The translations under genes and the position numbers were made by a program. Positions 15,800-23,439 of a stretch of DNA of 64,000 nt are shown in pieces (the stretch's first letter is position 1; every line of letters begins with the position of its first letter). The notes under the pieces are model-generated. The model had not been told where the DNA came from and made no database searches. It was given only the letters and a program-made list of their open reading frames with translations. The stretch covers positions 1 through 64,000 of IMG/VR virus record IMGVR_UViG_3300020601_000007; one strand, 5' to 3'. The DNA comes from a virus.

Positions 15800-17503
15800 T
15801 CAGATTCGACTGAAATCCCTTGGCACAGCCTTTGCCTTGTCGGCGTTAGGACGTGCACTTGCTGGAATCAGCCGCTTTGCCATGGCTTCCTCTCGGAGGG
15901 CCTCAATGGTCTTTTGGTCCGCTGCCGGACCGACCATCTCAAGGGCCTCTACGAGTTCGTCCATTGTTGGCTCACGTTCCCCGTCAGCAAATGAAACTGC
16001 ACAGGCCTTTCGGACTGCCGCTTCGATGCCACGACCGTTGAAGTCCTCGGTTTGTGCAGCCAAGGCTTCGATGTCGAAGTTATCGGGGTTTTCTTTGAGT
16101 TCGGTCAATTTGAGTTTGAAAATTTCGGCTCGTGCCTCTTCGGTTGGTAGGTCGAAGAAGAACTTGTCTTCAAACCGGTCGAGGAGTTCTCGCGGTAGTT
16201 TGTCCATGTGGTTGCATGTAAAGACGAAATACACGCCATCCGTGTTCTCCTGCATGAAAGTCAGGAGAAGGGACAGCACGCCTTGGGAGGCGCCGCCGTC
16301 TCGGGCAGCGTCTGTCGTCGCAAACAATTTTTCCGCTTCATCCACGAGGACGATACAGGGAGCACCCGCAACAAACTGTTTCAGTTGGTTGCGGAATAAA
16401 TTCTCTGAACCGCCCACCAGTTCGTTCTTCATGTGGTTGGCTTGCATGAGATACAGTTGCATGTTCATGCTGTTGGCCATGGCTTTCGCAATCATGGTTT
16501 TGCCGGTTCCGTGAAGACCGTGGAAGATGGTGCCCATGGGAGGGCGTCCGAACTTTTCAATCGCATTTGGTTTGAACCTTTGCGCATTGACTTGCACGAT
16601 GCGCTTGACATTGTCAAGACCACCGAGGTCGTCAAACGTCACTTCGGTTTTCAGGATGTTCATTCCCTTTGCCTTCATGATGTTGGTCCGTTCGTTGTTG
16701 AGCCATTCTGGCGAGAACGTTCCCGTGCTGCCAAGACTCATCAACAAGTTGTTTTCCGTCTCAAATGACGTGAAACCTGAACATGCTCGTGCTACAACCT
16801 CAATTTCCTCTTGGGTCAGTTGGGCTGGTAGTTGATAATCCGAAAATTGGTCGGGGTCGTTTTTGAACGTCTCGACGTATCGGGTAACCATTTGAGTGCG
16901 GTCAGTCAAGGTAGGGAGCGGCAGGTCGATAACTCGAATCAACTGCTCCAACTCGACTGGAATTTTCCACGCCTCAGGGCTAAGCATGATAACGGTTTTT
17001 GGTTGACCCGAATCGCAGATGTCTCGAAGGAGAACTTTCTGCGCGTCAAGGGTCGTCGGTTCTTTCGGCATAGGAGCCGAACCGATGAAATTTTGCCAGT
17101 CACATAGGACAAAATTTACACCTCCAGATTGGGCTTTGGGGTCGTAGTCTCGGATGAACGAGAAAATCTCGTCGTAATCGTCGACAGCGACGTCTTCGCC
17201 TTCGATTGGGCGACACATGAGCGAGCGCTCATCGTCTTCGTCCAACTCTTCTACTGGGACATACGCTCCGTCCTCGTCATCGGCGAACAGTCCATATCGG
17301 CGGAAGCCGGTGGATTGATGCCAAACGTAGGTTTTGCGTGCGTTTCCAGAGTCTCTGTTGAGAGTGGGTGCTTTTCGCACTGCGAAGTCGCAGATTTCTT
17401 TAATCGCCTCTTTTTCTTCTGGGGTGCTGAATGCGACACCGGCCATGGCTGCTGAAGCGCATTCCATAAGGGCGGTGTCCAAGATGTCTTTAAATGTAGA
17501 CAC
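15800..17503 (-). CDS. ycf46: Ycf46-like AAA+ ATPase
   Basis: 567 aa from an exact start box (MSTFKDILDTALM). The N-terminal half (about 100-270) looks like a degenerate AAA module, with FVLCDWQNFIG and VIMLSPEAWKIPVELEQLIR and no Walker A. The linker TFDDLGGLDNVKRIV leads into an active AAA domain: Walker A GLHGTGKT at 329-336, Walker B CIVLVDEAE near 383-390, sensor-type FTCNHMDKLP and arginine-finger region ELLDRFEDKFFF. This two-part layout, one dead and one live AAA, is that of Ycf46 (cyanobacteria, plastids and some mobile elements). Ycf35-like and DUF2997-like genes follow about 2 kb upstream, making a known trio. The cellular role of the trio is not established. Confidence 0.88.
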   Translation of the reverse strand: MSTFKDILDTALMECASAAMAGVAFSTPEEKEAIKEICDFAVRKAPTLNRDSGNARKTYVWHQSTGFRRYGLFADDEDGAYVPVEELDEDDERSLMCRPIEGEDVAVDDYDEIFSFIRDYDPKAQSGGVNFVLCDWQNFIGSAPMPKEPTTLDAQKVLLRDICDSGQPKTVIMLSPEAWKIPVELEQLIRVIDLPLPTLTDRTQMVTRYVETFKNDPDQFSDYQLPAQLTQEEIEVVARACSGFTSFETENNLLMSLGSTGTFSPEWLNNERTNIMKAKGMNILKTEVTFDDLGGLDNVKRIVQVNAQRFKPNAIEKFGRPPMGTIFHGLHGTGKTMIAKAMANSMNMQLYLMQANHMKNELVGGSENLFRNQLKQFVAGAPCIVLVDEAEKLFATTDAARDGGASQGVLSLLLTFMQENTDGVYFVFTCNHMDKLPRELLDRFEDKFFFDLPTEEARAEIFKLKLTELKENPDNFDIEALAAQTEDFNGRGIEAAVRKACAVSFADGEREPTMDELVEALEMVGPAADQKTIEALREEAMAKRLIPASARPNADKAKAVPRDFSRI

Positions 17504-17602
17504 GATTGACTTTACGGGTGGGATTGAGGCAGAAGCGCAAGGGTAAGACGCCTCAGGTCGGGGATGGACCCTTAACCCGGAGGTTGCTCACCCCACCTGC
17601 TT
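17504..17602 (-). promoter_or_regulatory. Putative start-box promoter with upstream CCCACCCGT element
   Basis: The exact box at the ATPase start is preceded by GTAAAGT and CCCACCCGT. The same bipartite arrangement recurs at 21.39, 27.63, 30.44 and 30.56 kb. The rest of the spacer is non-coding. Confidence 0.45.
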
Positions 17603-17827
17603 TCATTTTGCATTCTCAGGTAGGTGTTCGTGTCTAAGCGCATAGGCCTGCTTTGCCTGAAAATCAGGAAATAGCAGGGTAATTTTGTGCTCAGTAATCA
17701 CAGACTCTTCGATTCCAAGGAGCATCCGGTAGCGTAGGCTACTTTTCGCACAGATGCAACAGTAATGTCCGTTGCAGCCGTATCCTGATAGATTCTGGTG
17801 AAAAACCGGAATGAACAGTCGATTCAT
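17603..17827 (-). CDS. Possible small Cys/His protein
   Basis: 74 aa, MNRLFIPVFHQNLSGYGC, with CNGHYCCIC as a possible metal site. The ATG follows a purine-rich GGAAAGACAAGAA. It lies in a stretch (17.5-19 kb) of weak coding signal and has no start box, so it may be a chance frame. Confidence 0.4.
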   Translation of the reverse strand: MNRLFIPVFHQNLSGYGCNGHYCCICAKSSLRYRMLLGIEESVITEHKITLLFPDFQAKQAYALRHEHLPENAK

Positions 17828-18207
17828 TTCTTGTCTTTCCAGATTTAAATCAGGAAGTCTTTCCTTTTCAGGTTAGAAGTTTGAGATTTGTATTCTTTTG
17901 AATGCAATATTTGGTCGGTTTCTGATGATTCAGAACCACCTCAACCAGATATTGACTGAGTTGTGATTTTTGTCTTGAGCAGTTGTTGTTCTGCTGCCCA
18001 GTCCATTTCGCCGCTCTTCTGGAGTTCCACACGTGTGGTATCCAGTTTTGGTTCACTTTTCAGGCGGAATGTTCGTTCGTAGTGTTCCTGAACACATTTT
18101 CCATCGTCTCTGGCCTTCAGTGCTCTGGAGACAGGTGTGTTCAGATTCTTGTTGACAGTTGAGGAGAAATTTGCCAGTTGGCGTCTTCTACTCCTTTTTC
18201 TTTCGCA
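17828..18207. other. Spacer, no confident gene
   Basis: 380 nt, AT-richer than its surroundings. One 62-codon minus frame (MNQNWIPHVWN...) lacks signals and looks like chance. No start box or hairpin of note. Confidence 0.4.
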
Positions 18208-18573
18208 TCACTCCTGTGATGGATGTTCTGTCTGTTGATTGGGAATTTCCTTGTTCTTTTCCTCCGCATGCGCCCTTTGTCCAGACGCTAATGTTTCCTC
18301 TTCCCCAGTGTGGGAAGTTTCATCCATTTGTTTCAGATTCTGATTACGAGATTTCGTCAATTTCTGAATTACTTCATCCGTCGGCGAATTCGTGGTCTCG
18401 GTGGTTTCCATGGATTCCATGGGTCCCCTGAGGTTCAAGTTCTTTTCCCTTTTACGATACAAATGTCCGTTGTGTTTGTGCGCCGTGCAATTTTCGGTAA
18501 TTAACCGTCTCTGACATGTTTGATGGAAGTCAGTGGTCGTGTGTTCCGAAATGGTCTGCTTCAGATTTACCAT
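18208..18573 (-). CDS. Possible small Glu/Thr-rich protein
   Basis: 121 aa from ATG (MVNLKQTISEHTTTDFHQ), preceded by ACTCACG. It has FHQTCQRRLITENCTAHKHN, a possible Cys/His site, then Thr/Glu-rich disordered sequence. The frame extends upstream another 84 codons with unusual composition. No box or Shine-Dalgarno sequence; may be spurious. Confidence 0.35.
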   Translation of the reverse strand: MVNLKQTISEHTTTDFHQTCQRRLITENCTAHKHNGHLYRKREKNLNLRGPMESMETTETTNSPTDEVIQKLTKSRNQNLKQMDETSHTGEEETLASGQRAHAEEKNKEIPNQQTEHPSQE

Positions 18574-19007
18574 CGTGAGTGGTAATTCTTCGATGCATGC
18601 AGCGGGCGTCAACTCAGTTTTTCCAATATTCCTCCTTTCACGGACGTTGCACCTGCTTTTGGCAGGATTTATCTCGTGAATCAGGTAGACCCGGGAACTT
18701 ATCCCAGCATTTCGCCGAGGAACTCGAGTCGTATTGGTAGTTGAACTTCCACAATTTTTCGATGAATAAATCGTCGATATTTGCGGATGTATTTGTTTGG
18801 TGTCGGTGGTGGGCGGTGGCCGCAATAGGCTCTCGCACGCTCAGCGTGCATGCTCCTTTTCTGCGTCCTTTTTGCCGTCCGTCCTTTTGCGTCCCGCAGC
18901 GCGCTGAGCGTGCGAGAGCATTTTTATCCGTCATTGGGGGACGGTTGTCCCCCTCAGTGGCAGTTTCCTGCCAATCCCGAATGGGCGGTTGTAGCGCCCG
19001 GTGAGCA
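18574..19007. other. Non-coding spacer with a long hairpin
   Basis: 434 nt with no convincing gene; contains the inverted repeat listed separately. Composition (T-rich plus strand) differs from neighbouring genes. Confidence 0.5.
18829..18919. repeat. 18-bp perfect inverted repeat
   Basis: Arms GCTCTCGCACGCTCAGCG and its exact complement, 55 nt apart, extending a few more wobble pairs inwards. On the plus strand it is followed by ATTTTTATCC. It may be a large RNA hairpin, a recombination or replication site, or a bidirectional terminator. Confidence 0.75.
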
Positions 19008-19223
19008 TCACCCGTGCCGGAGAGTCTGTCCAGTCCCCTTGCCGCCTTCATAGCGTTCAGAGGTGTGTTTGGACTCGCCCTTGCCGAGTTTCTTGCTCAG
19101 TTTCTTGAATATGTCGTCAGTCACTGTTTCACATTTGATGCCCTTGAGCCCATCTGTTTTCAGTTCCACTCGCCCATCAGGGTAGTAGCGGATGACAACT
19201 GTTTCTTTTTGCTTTTTCTTCAT
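19008..19223 (-). CDS. DUF2997-like protein
   Basis: 71 aa, MKKKQKETVVIRYYPDGRV. The core YPDGRVELKTDGLKGIKCETVT matches DUF2997 as I remember it (YPDGRVEVETxGxxGxxC). The ATG follows the Ycf35-like stop directly (TGAATG), so the two are coupled. DUF2997 and DUF1257 genes commonly sit together with a Ycf46 AAA gene. Extra basic Gly-rich tail of about 20 residues. Confidence 0.82.
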   Translation of the reverse strand: MKKKQKETVVIRYYPDGRVELKTDGLKGIKCETVTDDIFKKLSKKLGKGESKHTSERYEGGKGTGQTLRHG

Positions 19224-19688
19224 TCAGAACCCTCCTTTGGAGAACGTCGCTTCGTAGCAGGTGTTTCCTTCTTCGTCGACGACTTTCTTCAGTGTGTGCT
19301 TCTTGAAGCCCTTCTTTTTCAATCCATGCTTCACAAATGCGTGGTTGGTCTTTTGCAGAACAGCAGATACCACGGTAGCGCGGCTGGTGTTTTCGATGTC
19401 GGCTTCTTGGATTTGCTTTCGGTTGTGTCCGACCGCATACCAATCTGCTACGACTTCGTAGTTACCAGTTTCTGTGTTTGCTTCAAAGCCGATGTCACCA
19501 GAATTGCCAAGCCGGACAACAATGTCCGCCTGCATCTGGCGTCCGCTTCGTTCACCACGAACGGGCAGTTTCTCGCCCTCATTCGCTACGAGGACGCATT
19601 GGTCCCCAAACATTTCCTGAAGGGCCTCAATGAGGTGTTCCTTCTTCCACACTTCAAGTGTGGTGGGTGTCTTTCTAACAACTGACAC
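19224..19688 (-). CDS. ycf35: Ycf35-like protein (DUF1257)
   Basis: 154 aa from an exact start box (MSVVRKTPTTLEVWKKE). The sequence VRGERSGRQMQADIVVRLG followed by GDIGFEANTETGNYEVVADW matches the DUF1257/Ycf35 core: a basic V-R-G loop, ADIVI, then a YELVADWW-like strand. A C-terminal basic segment (KKKGFKKHTLKKVV) follows. It forms, with the AAA ATPase and the DUF2997-like protein, a module seen in cyanobacteria, plastids and phages. The terminator T2 immediately upstream makes this the first gene of its unit. Confidence 0.82.
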   Translation of the reverse strand: MSVVRKTPTTLEVWKKEHLIEALQEMFGDQCVLVANEGEKLPVRGERSGRQMQADIVVRLGNSGDIGFEANTETGNYEVVADWYAVGHNRKQIQEADIENTSRATVVSAVLQKTNHAFVKHGLKKKGFKKHTLKKVVDEEGNTCYEATFSKGGF

Positions 19689-19700
19689 GATTGACTTTCG

Positions 19701-19736
19701 CGCAAAAGAAAAACCGACAGCAGGGTATGCCGTCGG
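19701..19736 (-). terminator. Intrinsic terminator T2
   Basis: Minus-strand hairpin CCGACGGC...GCTGTCGG (one mismatch) followed by TTTTTCTTTTGCGCG. It ends 12 nt before the start box of the Ycf35-like gene and closes the transcript carrying the 447-aa protein and R1 copy a. Confidence 0.82.
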
Positions 19737-19760
19737 CGTTTTCTTTGTTCGTAGGTCGTG

Positions 19761-19842
19761 TAACGGTTGCCCCGTAGGGCGGAAAAGGCCGCTCAAGCAG
19801 CCTTGGCTGCAAGAGAAGCGTTGTTCAGCACAGAGTGCTGGA
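19761..19842 (-). ncRNA. R1 structured element, copy a
   Basis: On the minus strand: stem CAGCAC-TCT-GTGCTG, linker AACAACG, stem GCAGCC-AA-GGCTGC, stem GCGG...CCGC, then GCCC-TAC-GGGGC. It follows the 447-aa protein gene and precedes terminator T2, so here it sits in a 3' region. It ends with GCAACCGTT, a box-like sequence. Confidence 0.75.
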
Positions 19843-19865
19843 AGCCGACAGGGGTCGGGGCGTTC

Positions 19866-21209
19866 TCACCCTTGAGAGAGTGATTGTGCCTCGTCCTCGT
19901 CTTGGCGCTCCCCAGAGGGGAATGCCTTGCCGGTGCGGCGAGTCGCAGCAGGTGGTCCACGCTTGCTCTTCGTCTTCTTGGAGGCCGGAGCCTCGTCGTC
20001 GATGATGAGCCAGTGACCGTTGTGGAGACGCAGGGTCTTTCCATTGTCCATGGAAACCTGCATCACATCAAGGTCATCTTCAGTGATGGTGTAGGGTGCC
20101 AAGTCCTGATACTCGGGCCCGTAGGCGGGCTTGAGTTCAGGGTTGGGCAACCAACCACGGGAGAGAAGACCAGCACGGGACCACGCCTTGTGCGCCTCCA
20201 CGTCTCGGAGGAGGTGTGCACGTGCAGGGTTGAGGACGGTCCCATCAGGGAAGGTGACGATTCGGTTCAGGTAAAACGAATCGTCACCCTTGTTGGGCGT
20301 CTTCACGTAGACCCAGTCAATGTCGACACTGACGGGGTCACCGGTGCGGGTGTGGTGTGAGTCTGGTCCATCCATGACCACGGCACGCTGTGGGAAGACG
20401 TTGACAGTCTTCTTGAGGCGCCATGCCTTGGATGGTGCTTCCTCGTCCTTGAGGCGGTAGTAGGCCTCGAAGACTTTGCGGAAGCGGGTCTTCGTCAAAA
20501 CCGTGCCCTTGGCGACCGTCAACTTGACGGGCTTACCTCGGGAAGTGGTGTTGAAGGTGTGGGTGTCGTGCAGCCAATGTGCGAATTGGCCACCGGCGGT
20601 GAAGTCAGGGTTGTAGCCCTTCACAATGCCTTCTTGAACCGCTTCGCCCATGCCTTGGAAGGCATCGAGGGTCAGGTTCTGTTCGGCAAGGAAGTGCAGG
20701 AATCCCTTGTTGTAGGATTCCACTCCTGCTTCAAACGCCGCCTGCACGGCGGCGTTGATGCGGGGACGTGAGTGCTTCGTAAAGAGGTCAGCGCTCATTT
20801 CCCTGTCAGCCTTCCCGAAATCGAGTTCCGGGTGCAGCGTCAAGAACGTGCGGAATGCGGTGAAACCGAATCCCCTGCCGTAGGCATCAGTCAAGCCCTT
20901 CCTGTCCGAAAGGTCCTTCAGTTCCCTGAAGGTGTCAATGGCCAAGTTGGGGTCGACGACGAAAATGGCAAGCGAGGTCATCATGTCGAGGATGTCCTGC
21001 ACGGTGTGGGCGGCCAGTTGGCCTCCCTTGCGTGGGACATTCATCAACAGTTGACAGAACATCAGCGTCCACTGAGCGGACGAGACGATTCCGTTGCGAG
21101 CCACGGTCGAAACCTTGGGTCTGTTGTCGTTCTTGTTGCGATTGGCGTTTCCTCGGGCCTCTCGCCCGCTGGAGCCGCTCTTTGCTCCATTCTTGTTTTT
21201 GGTAGACAT
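19866..21209 (-). CDS. Hypothetical protein, 447 aa, possibly abundant
   Basis: Starts ATG (MSTKNKNGAKSGSSGRE), 8 nt after a variant box CAATCGGTG that here lies outside the reading frame. A basic Gly/Ser/Asn-rich N-terminal tail of about 45 residues precedes a helical domain (SSAQWTLMFCQLLMN..., TAFRTFLTLHPELDF) and a C-terminal beta domain (SVDIDWVYVKTPNKG; TLRLHNGHWLIIDD). The tail ends in basic and acidic linkers. Codon choice is more GC-rich than neighbours, as for highly expressed genes. Candidate nucleoid, internal virion or RNA-binding protein; not recognised. Confidence 0.88.
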   Translation of the reverse strand: MSTKNKNGAKSGSSGREARGNANRNKNDNRPKVSTVARNGIVSSAQWTLMFCQLLMNVPRKGGQLAAHTVQDILDMMTSLAIFVVDPNLAIDTFRELKDLSDRKGLTDAYGRGFGFTAFRTFLTLHPELDFGKADREMSADLFTKHSRPRINAAVQAAFEAGVESYNKGFLHFLAEQNLTLDAFQGMGEAVQEGIVKGYNPDFTAGGQFAHWLHDTHTFNTTSRGKPVKLTVAKGTVLTKTRFRKVFEAYYRLKDEEAPSKAWRLKKTVNVFPQRAVVMDGPDSHHTRTGDPVSVDIDWVYVKTPNKGDDSFYLNRIVTFPDGTVLNPARAHLLRDVEAHKAWSRAGLLSRGWLPNPELKPAYGPEYQDLAPYTITEDDLDVMQVSMDNGKTLRLHNGHWLIIDDEAPASKKTKSKRGPPAATRRTGKAFPSGERQDEDEAQSLSQG

Positions 21210-21241
21210 AGAGTCACCGATTGGAAGGAGTGACCAAATGG

Positions 21242-21382
21242 TCATTCACTTCCGTTGTGCGCCTGTTCCTGCTGTTTGTTCTTCGGTTTTCGAGGAACGT
21301 ATCCAGTAGGGTTTGCAGTTTTGAGTGATTGCGTCAGATTCGCAGGTTTGCGGTTCTGATTTTTCTTCGGTGCAGGTTGCAC
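21242..21382 (-). CDS. Small basic protein, 46 aa
   Basis: From an exact start box: MQPAPKKNQNRKPANLTQ, ending QEQAHNGSE. It is strongly basic (Lys/Arg/Asn/Gln), disordered and fills the gap before the 447-aa protein, whose basic N-terminus it resembles in composition. The box is preceded by CCACCCGTAAGT, as at other stand-alone units. Confidence 0.68.
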   Translation of the reverse strand: MQPAPKKNQNRKPANLTQSLKTANPTGYVPRKPKNKQQEQAHNGSE

Positions 21383-22197
21383 GATTGACTTACGGGTGGA
21401 GCGACGGTTTGCTGAACCGACCGCTCCGGGCAGGAGGCTTTGAATGCCTGCGAGGGCACCTCCCTATGTCTGACCTTGGTGTAGCGTTCGTCCCACGAAA
21501 CAACACATGTGCAAGCACATGGCTGTCGGAGTTCGATACCCTTACATGAAATCCCCGAAGGCGGGTTAAGCCTCCATTCACGCTCTCATTCCTTCAGCAC
21601 ACCATGTGGGACGGTCAGTCACGAATGAGAGCATTCATGATGTGCTGCGATTGTTACGGGTGGGACTGCTGCTCCGCACAGCAGCCCCGGCGAGACACTG
21701 CAAAGGTGAAGAGCAGCGTCAAGGTCTTGGTTGTTTGTCCCCGGGAACGAATCCCTTCGGCGCATCCACAAGACAACGGATAACGCACAACGATTGACGA
21801 ATGTTCCAATCAGTCCACAGCCGCCCTAATCGGAGACGACGGCTTGTGGGCCAATGGGCGTATTTGGGCACCTTCCCTCGAATAAATCCAAGTTCCAGCG
21901 ACCACGCAAAAGAAAAACGGTCAGCAAATTTGCATCTGCTGACCATTCCTCTCCAATTGACGACTGGCAACCCTCACGAGGTAAATCACCTCGGTATTGG
22001 GTTTGCCGGACGAGACTGCCTTGCTTGGCGGCTTGTTGGTTTTTTCGCCGCAGCATCGTTCTCTCGATGCTTATGGGGTGGAGAAACAAGTCCGTTTCAC
22101 CCCGAACCCTCCGTTCGGGTTCTTTCAAGTCCTCTTGCCCTTTTGCCTGTCGGCAGGGAAAGACCCTACCGGGTCTTTTGAGGCTTAAACAGTCTCA
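21383..22197 (-). other. Non-coding region with box-like motifs
   Basis: About 0.8 kb without a credible long gene. It holds a CATTCGTG box followed by only a 14-codon frame (stop at 21578), a CCCACCCGTAACAATCGC element near 21650, a stem GCTGCTGTGCGGAGCAGC nearby, TCAATCGTT near 21790, and terminator T3. It probably yields short RNAs. Confidence 0.5.
21905..21944 (-). terminator. Intrinsic terminator T3
   Basis: Minus-strand hairpin GGTCAGCA...TGCTGACC followed by GTTTTTCTTTTGCG, the same tail as T1, T2 and T4. It has no protein gene directly upstream, implying termination of an RNA from the 22-kb region. Confidence 0.82.
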
Positions 22198-22336
22198 AAC
22201 GATTGGCTACCCTCCGGAGGAATAATCCTCCTTTGGGTGCCACATGCTGCGAGCCCCATAGTGGCAAGGGGGGCAATTCGTCACCGCCCGCAGCACTAAC
22301 TGAGCATGGTGTGCCACCACCATTGATTGCTCAGAT
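22198..22336 (-). ncRNA. R2 structured RNA unit, copy 1
   Basis: About 139 nt bounded on each side by CCAATCGTT-type boxes. Minus-strand features shared with copies 2 and 3: GCACACCATGCTCAG, TAGTGCTGCG pairing with CGCAGCA, GCCACTATGGGG, GTGGCACCCAAAGGAGG with apical hairpin to CCTCC, and GGGTAGCC. The segment between TGCTGCG and GCCACTATGG varies freely. Class unknown. Confidence 0.65.
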
Positions 22337-22478
22337 AACGATTGGCTACCCGCCGGAGGAATAATCCTCCTTTGGGTGCCACATGCTGCGCTCTCCCCAT
22401 AGTGGCATGGGTCAATGTGCACGTCAGGACTTGACGGTGTCGCAGCACTAACTGAGCATGGTGCCCAGATAACGACTG
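22337..22478 (-). ncRNA. R2 structured RNA unit, copy 2
   Basis: Tandem with copy 1 and sharing the bounding box. Its variable segment forms its own hairpin (CCGTCAAGTCCTGACG). The upstream end, TCAGTCGTTATC, lies 28-35 nt downstream of the R3 TATATAC, the spacing expected between an archaeal TATA box and a transcription start. Confidence 0.68.
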
Positions 22479-22487
22479 AGGGTCGTC

Positions 22488-22530
22488 TCCCCTCCAGTGT
22501 ATATACGCTGGAAGGAGTGATAACACTCAA
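22488..22530 (-). promoter_or_regulatory. R3 TATA element, copy 1
   Basis: Minus strand GCGTATATACACTGGAGGGG, preceded by a GAGTG/CACTC hairpin. The TATATAC precedes the R2 copy 2 boundary box by about 28 nt. TATA is nearly palindromic, so plus-strand use cannot be excluded. Confidence 0.5.
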
Positions 22531-22815
22531 GAAAACCTCTCCCTTTCAAGCCTCAATTCCGTCGAATTGTCGGTCTTGAGTGGTTGAGGTGCCTCTGAAC
22601 ATGTTGTTTCGTTGGGCCGTTGATACCATCTCAGGCTTGACCGAACGTATGTTCGTGGCTCAACCGTGGTGAGGCTCAGACTTGCCAGAGTCATCTCCAC
22701 GGAAGGAACAGTTAGCAATCCGGGCCCGTGCACTGTTCAAACAGCGGGCTTCGGTTATCATAGGGCTCTCAGCAGGGGAGACGGTTCACGCCTCCGGGCC
22801 GAGAGGAATATCCCC
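22531..22815 (-). ncRNA. Candidate structured ncRNA of unknown class
   Basis: About 285 nt without an open frame. It starts roughly 28-36 nt downstream of R3 copy 2 at CACCCGTTTGAGG (a box-like start) and ends near GGGAGAGGTTTTCTTGAG. Several local stems are visible (GGGGATATTCCTC; CACTG...CAGTG). I see no RNase P, SRP or tRNA signature. Function inferred only from its promoter-like context. Confidence 0.4.
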
Positions 22816-22835
22816 TCAAACGGGTGGAGAGGTTG

Positions 22836-22880
22836 TTCCCCTCCATTGTATATACGCTGCAAGAAGTGATAGCACTCACG
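22836..22880 (-). promoter_or_regulatory. R3 TATA element, copy 2
   Basis: Minus strand GCGTATATACAATGGAGGGG after an AGTG-ATAG-CACT hairpin. A CACCCGTT box-like sequence follows at the same distance as in copy 1. Confidence 0.5.
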
Positions 22881-22891
22881 CAGGAATACAT

Positions 22892-22972
22892 GTAACGGTT
22901 GCCCCGTAGGGCGGAAAAGGCCGCTCAAGCAGCCTTGGCTGCGTGAGAAGCGTTGTTCAAGTCAGAGACCTG
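22892..22972 (-). ncRNA. R1 structured element, copy b
   Basis: First stem is CAGGTC-TCT-GACTTG instead of CAGCAC-TCT-GTGCTG: several paired changes keep the stem. Then GCAGCC-AA-GGCTGC, GCGG...CCGC and GCCC-TAC-GGGGC, ending GCAACCGTT. Lies between the stop of the tagged zinc protein and R3 copy 2. Confidence 0.78.
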
Positions 22973-23010
22973 AGAGAGAAGACAGTGCAGTGTGTTGAGC
23001 ACTCAAATGC

Positions 23011-23427
23011 TCAGCCGTTCCCATATCGTGTTGGCCACGAAGCAGGGTCGCCTTGACTGTTCTTGATTGCGTCTCGCATCTCATCGCTGAGGTCGAGGAG
23101 CGTATCAGCACAGTTCGTGCAGCAGCGGTGCCCGTTGAACACACCGAGGGTGTGTGCGGGCTTGCGGCAAAAGTAGCACTTGTTGTCGTAGGTTCCTCCA
23201 TTGTAAATGGAGACCTCGATTCCGTCCTTGTAGCACCGCCACTTTGGTGTCCGTGGGGTTCTCGGGATGGTGTAGGTCTCGCATTCATGGCATCGTCCAC
23301 ATGTGCAGTCGGTTCGGATGAGTGAGAGTGCTCCCACCATCGTGCGAAGGCTCCTGTTGAACTCTTCGTTGTCTTCTTGTGGAGAGGAATCCCCCTCTCC
23401 CGGGGTTGCGTCATTGTTGGTTGACAC
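23011..23427 (-). CDS. Tagged zinc protein (MSTNNDATPGEGDSSP leader)
   Basis: 138 aa from a CATTCGTG box. The first 16 residues, MSTNNDATPGEGDSSP, recur on unrelated proteins nearby. The body has CTCGRCHEC, then YFCRKP and RCCTNC, giving two likely zinc sites around a beta region (GIEVSIYNGGTYDNKC). Function unknown. Confidence 0.85.
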   Translation of the reverse strand: MSTNNDATPGEGDSSPQEDNEEFNRSLRTMVGALSLIRTDCTCGRCHECETYTIPRTPRTPKWRCYKDGIEVSIYNGGTYDNKCYFCRKPAHTLGVFNGHRCCTNCADTLLDLSDEMRDAIKNSQGDPASWPTRYGNG

Positions 23428-23439
23428 GAATGAGACCAG

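Noticed and set aside
18741-19053. Plus-strand frames around the 18.8-kb inverted repeat
   Set aside because: Ser/Arg/Cys-rich shadow frames without initiation signals that run through the hairpin.
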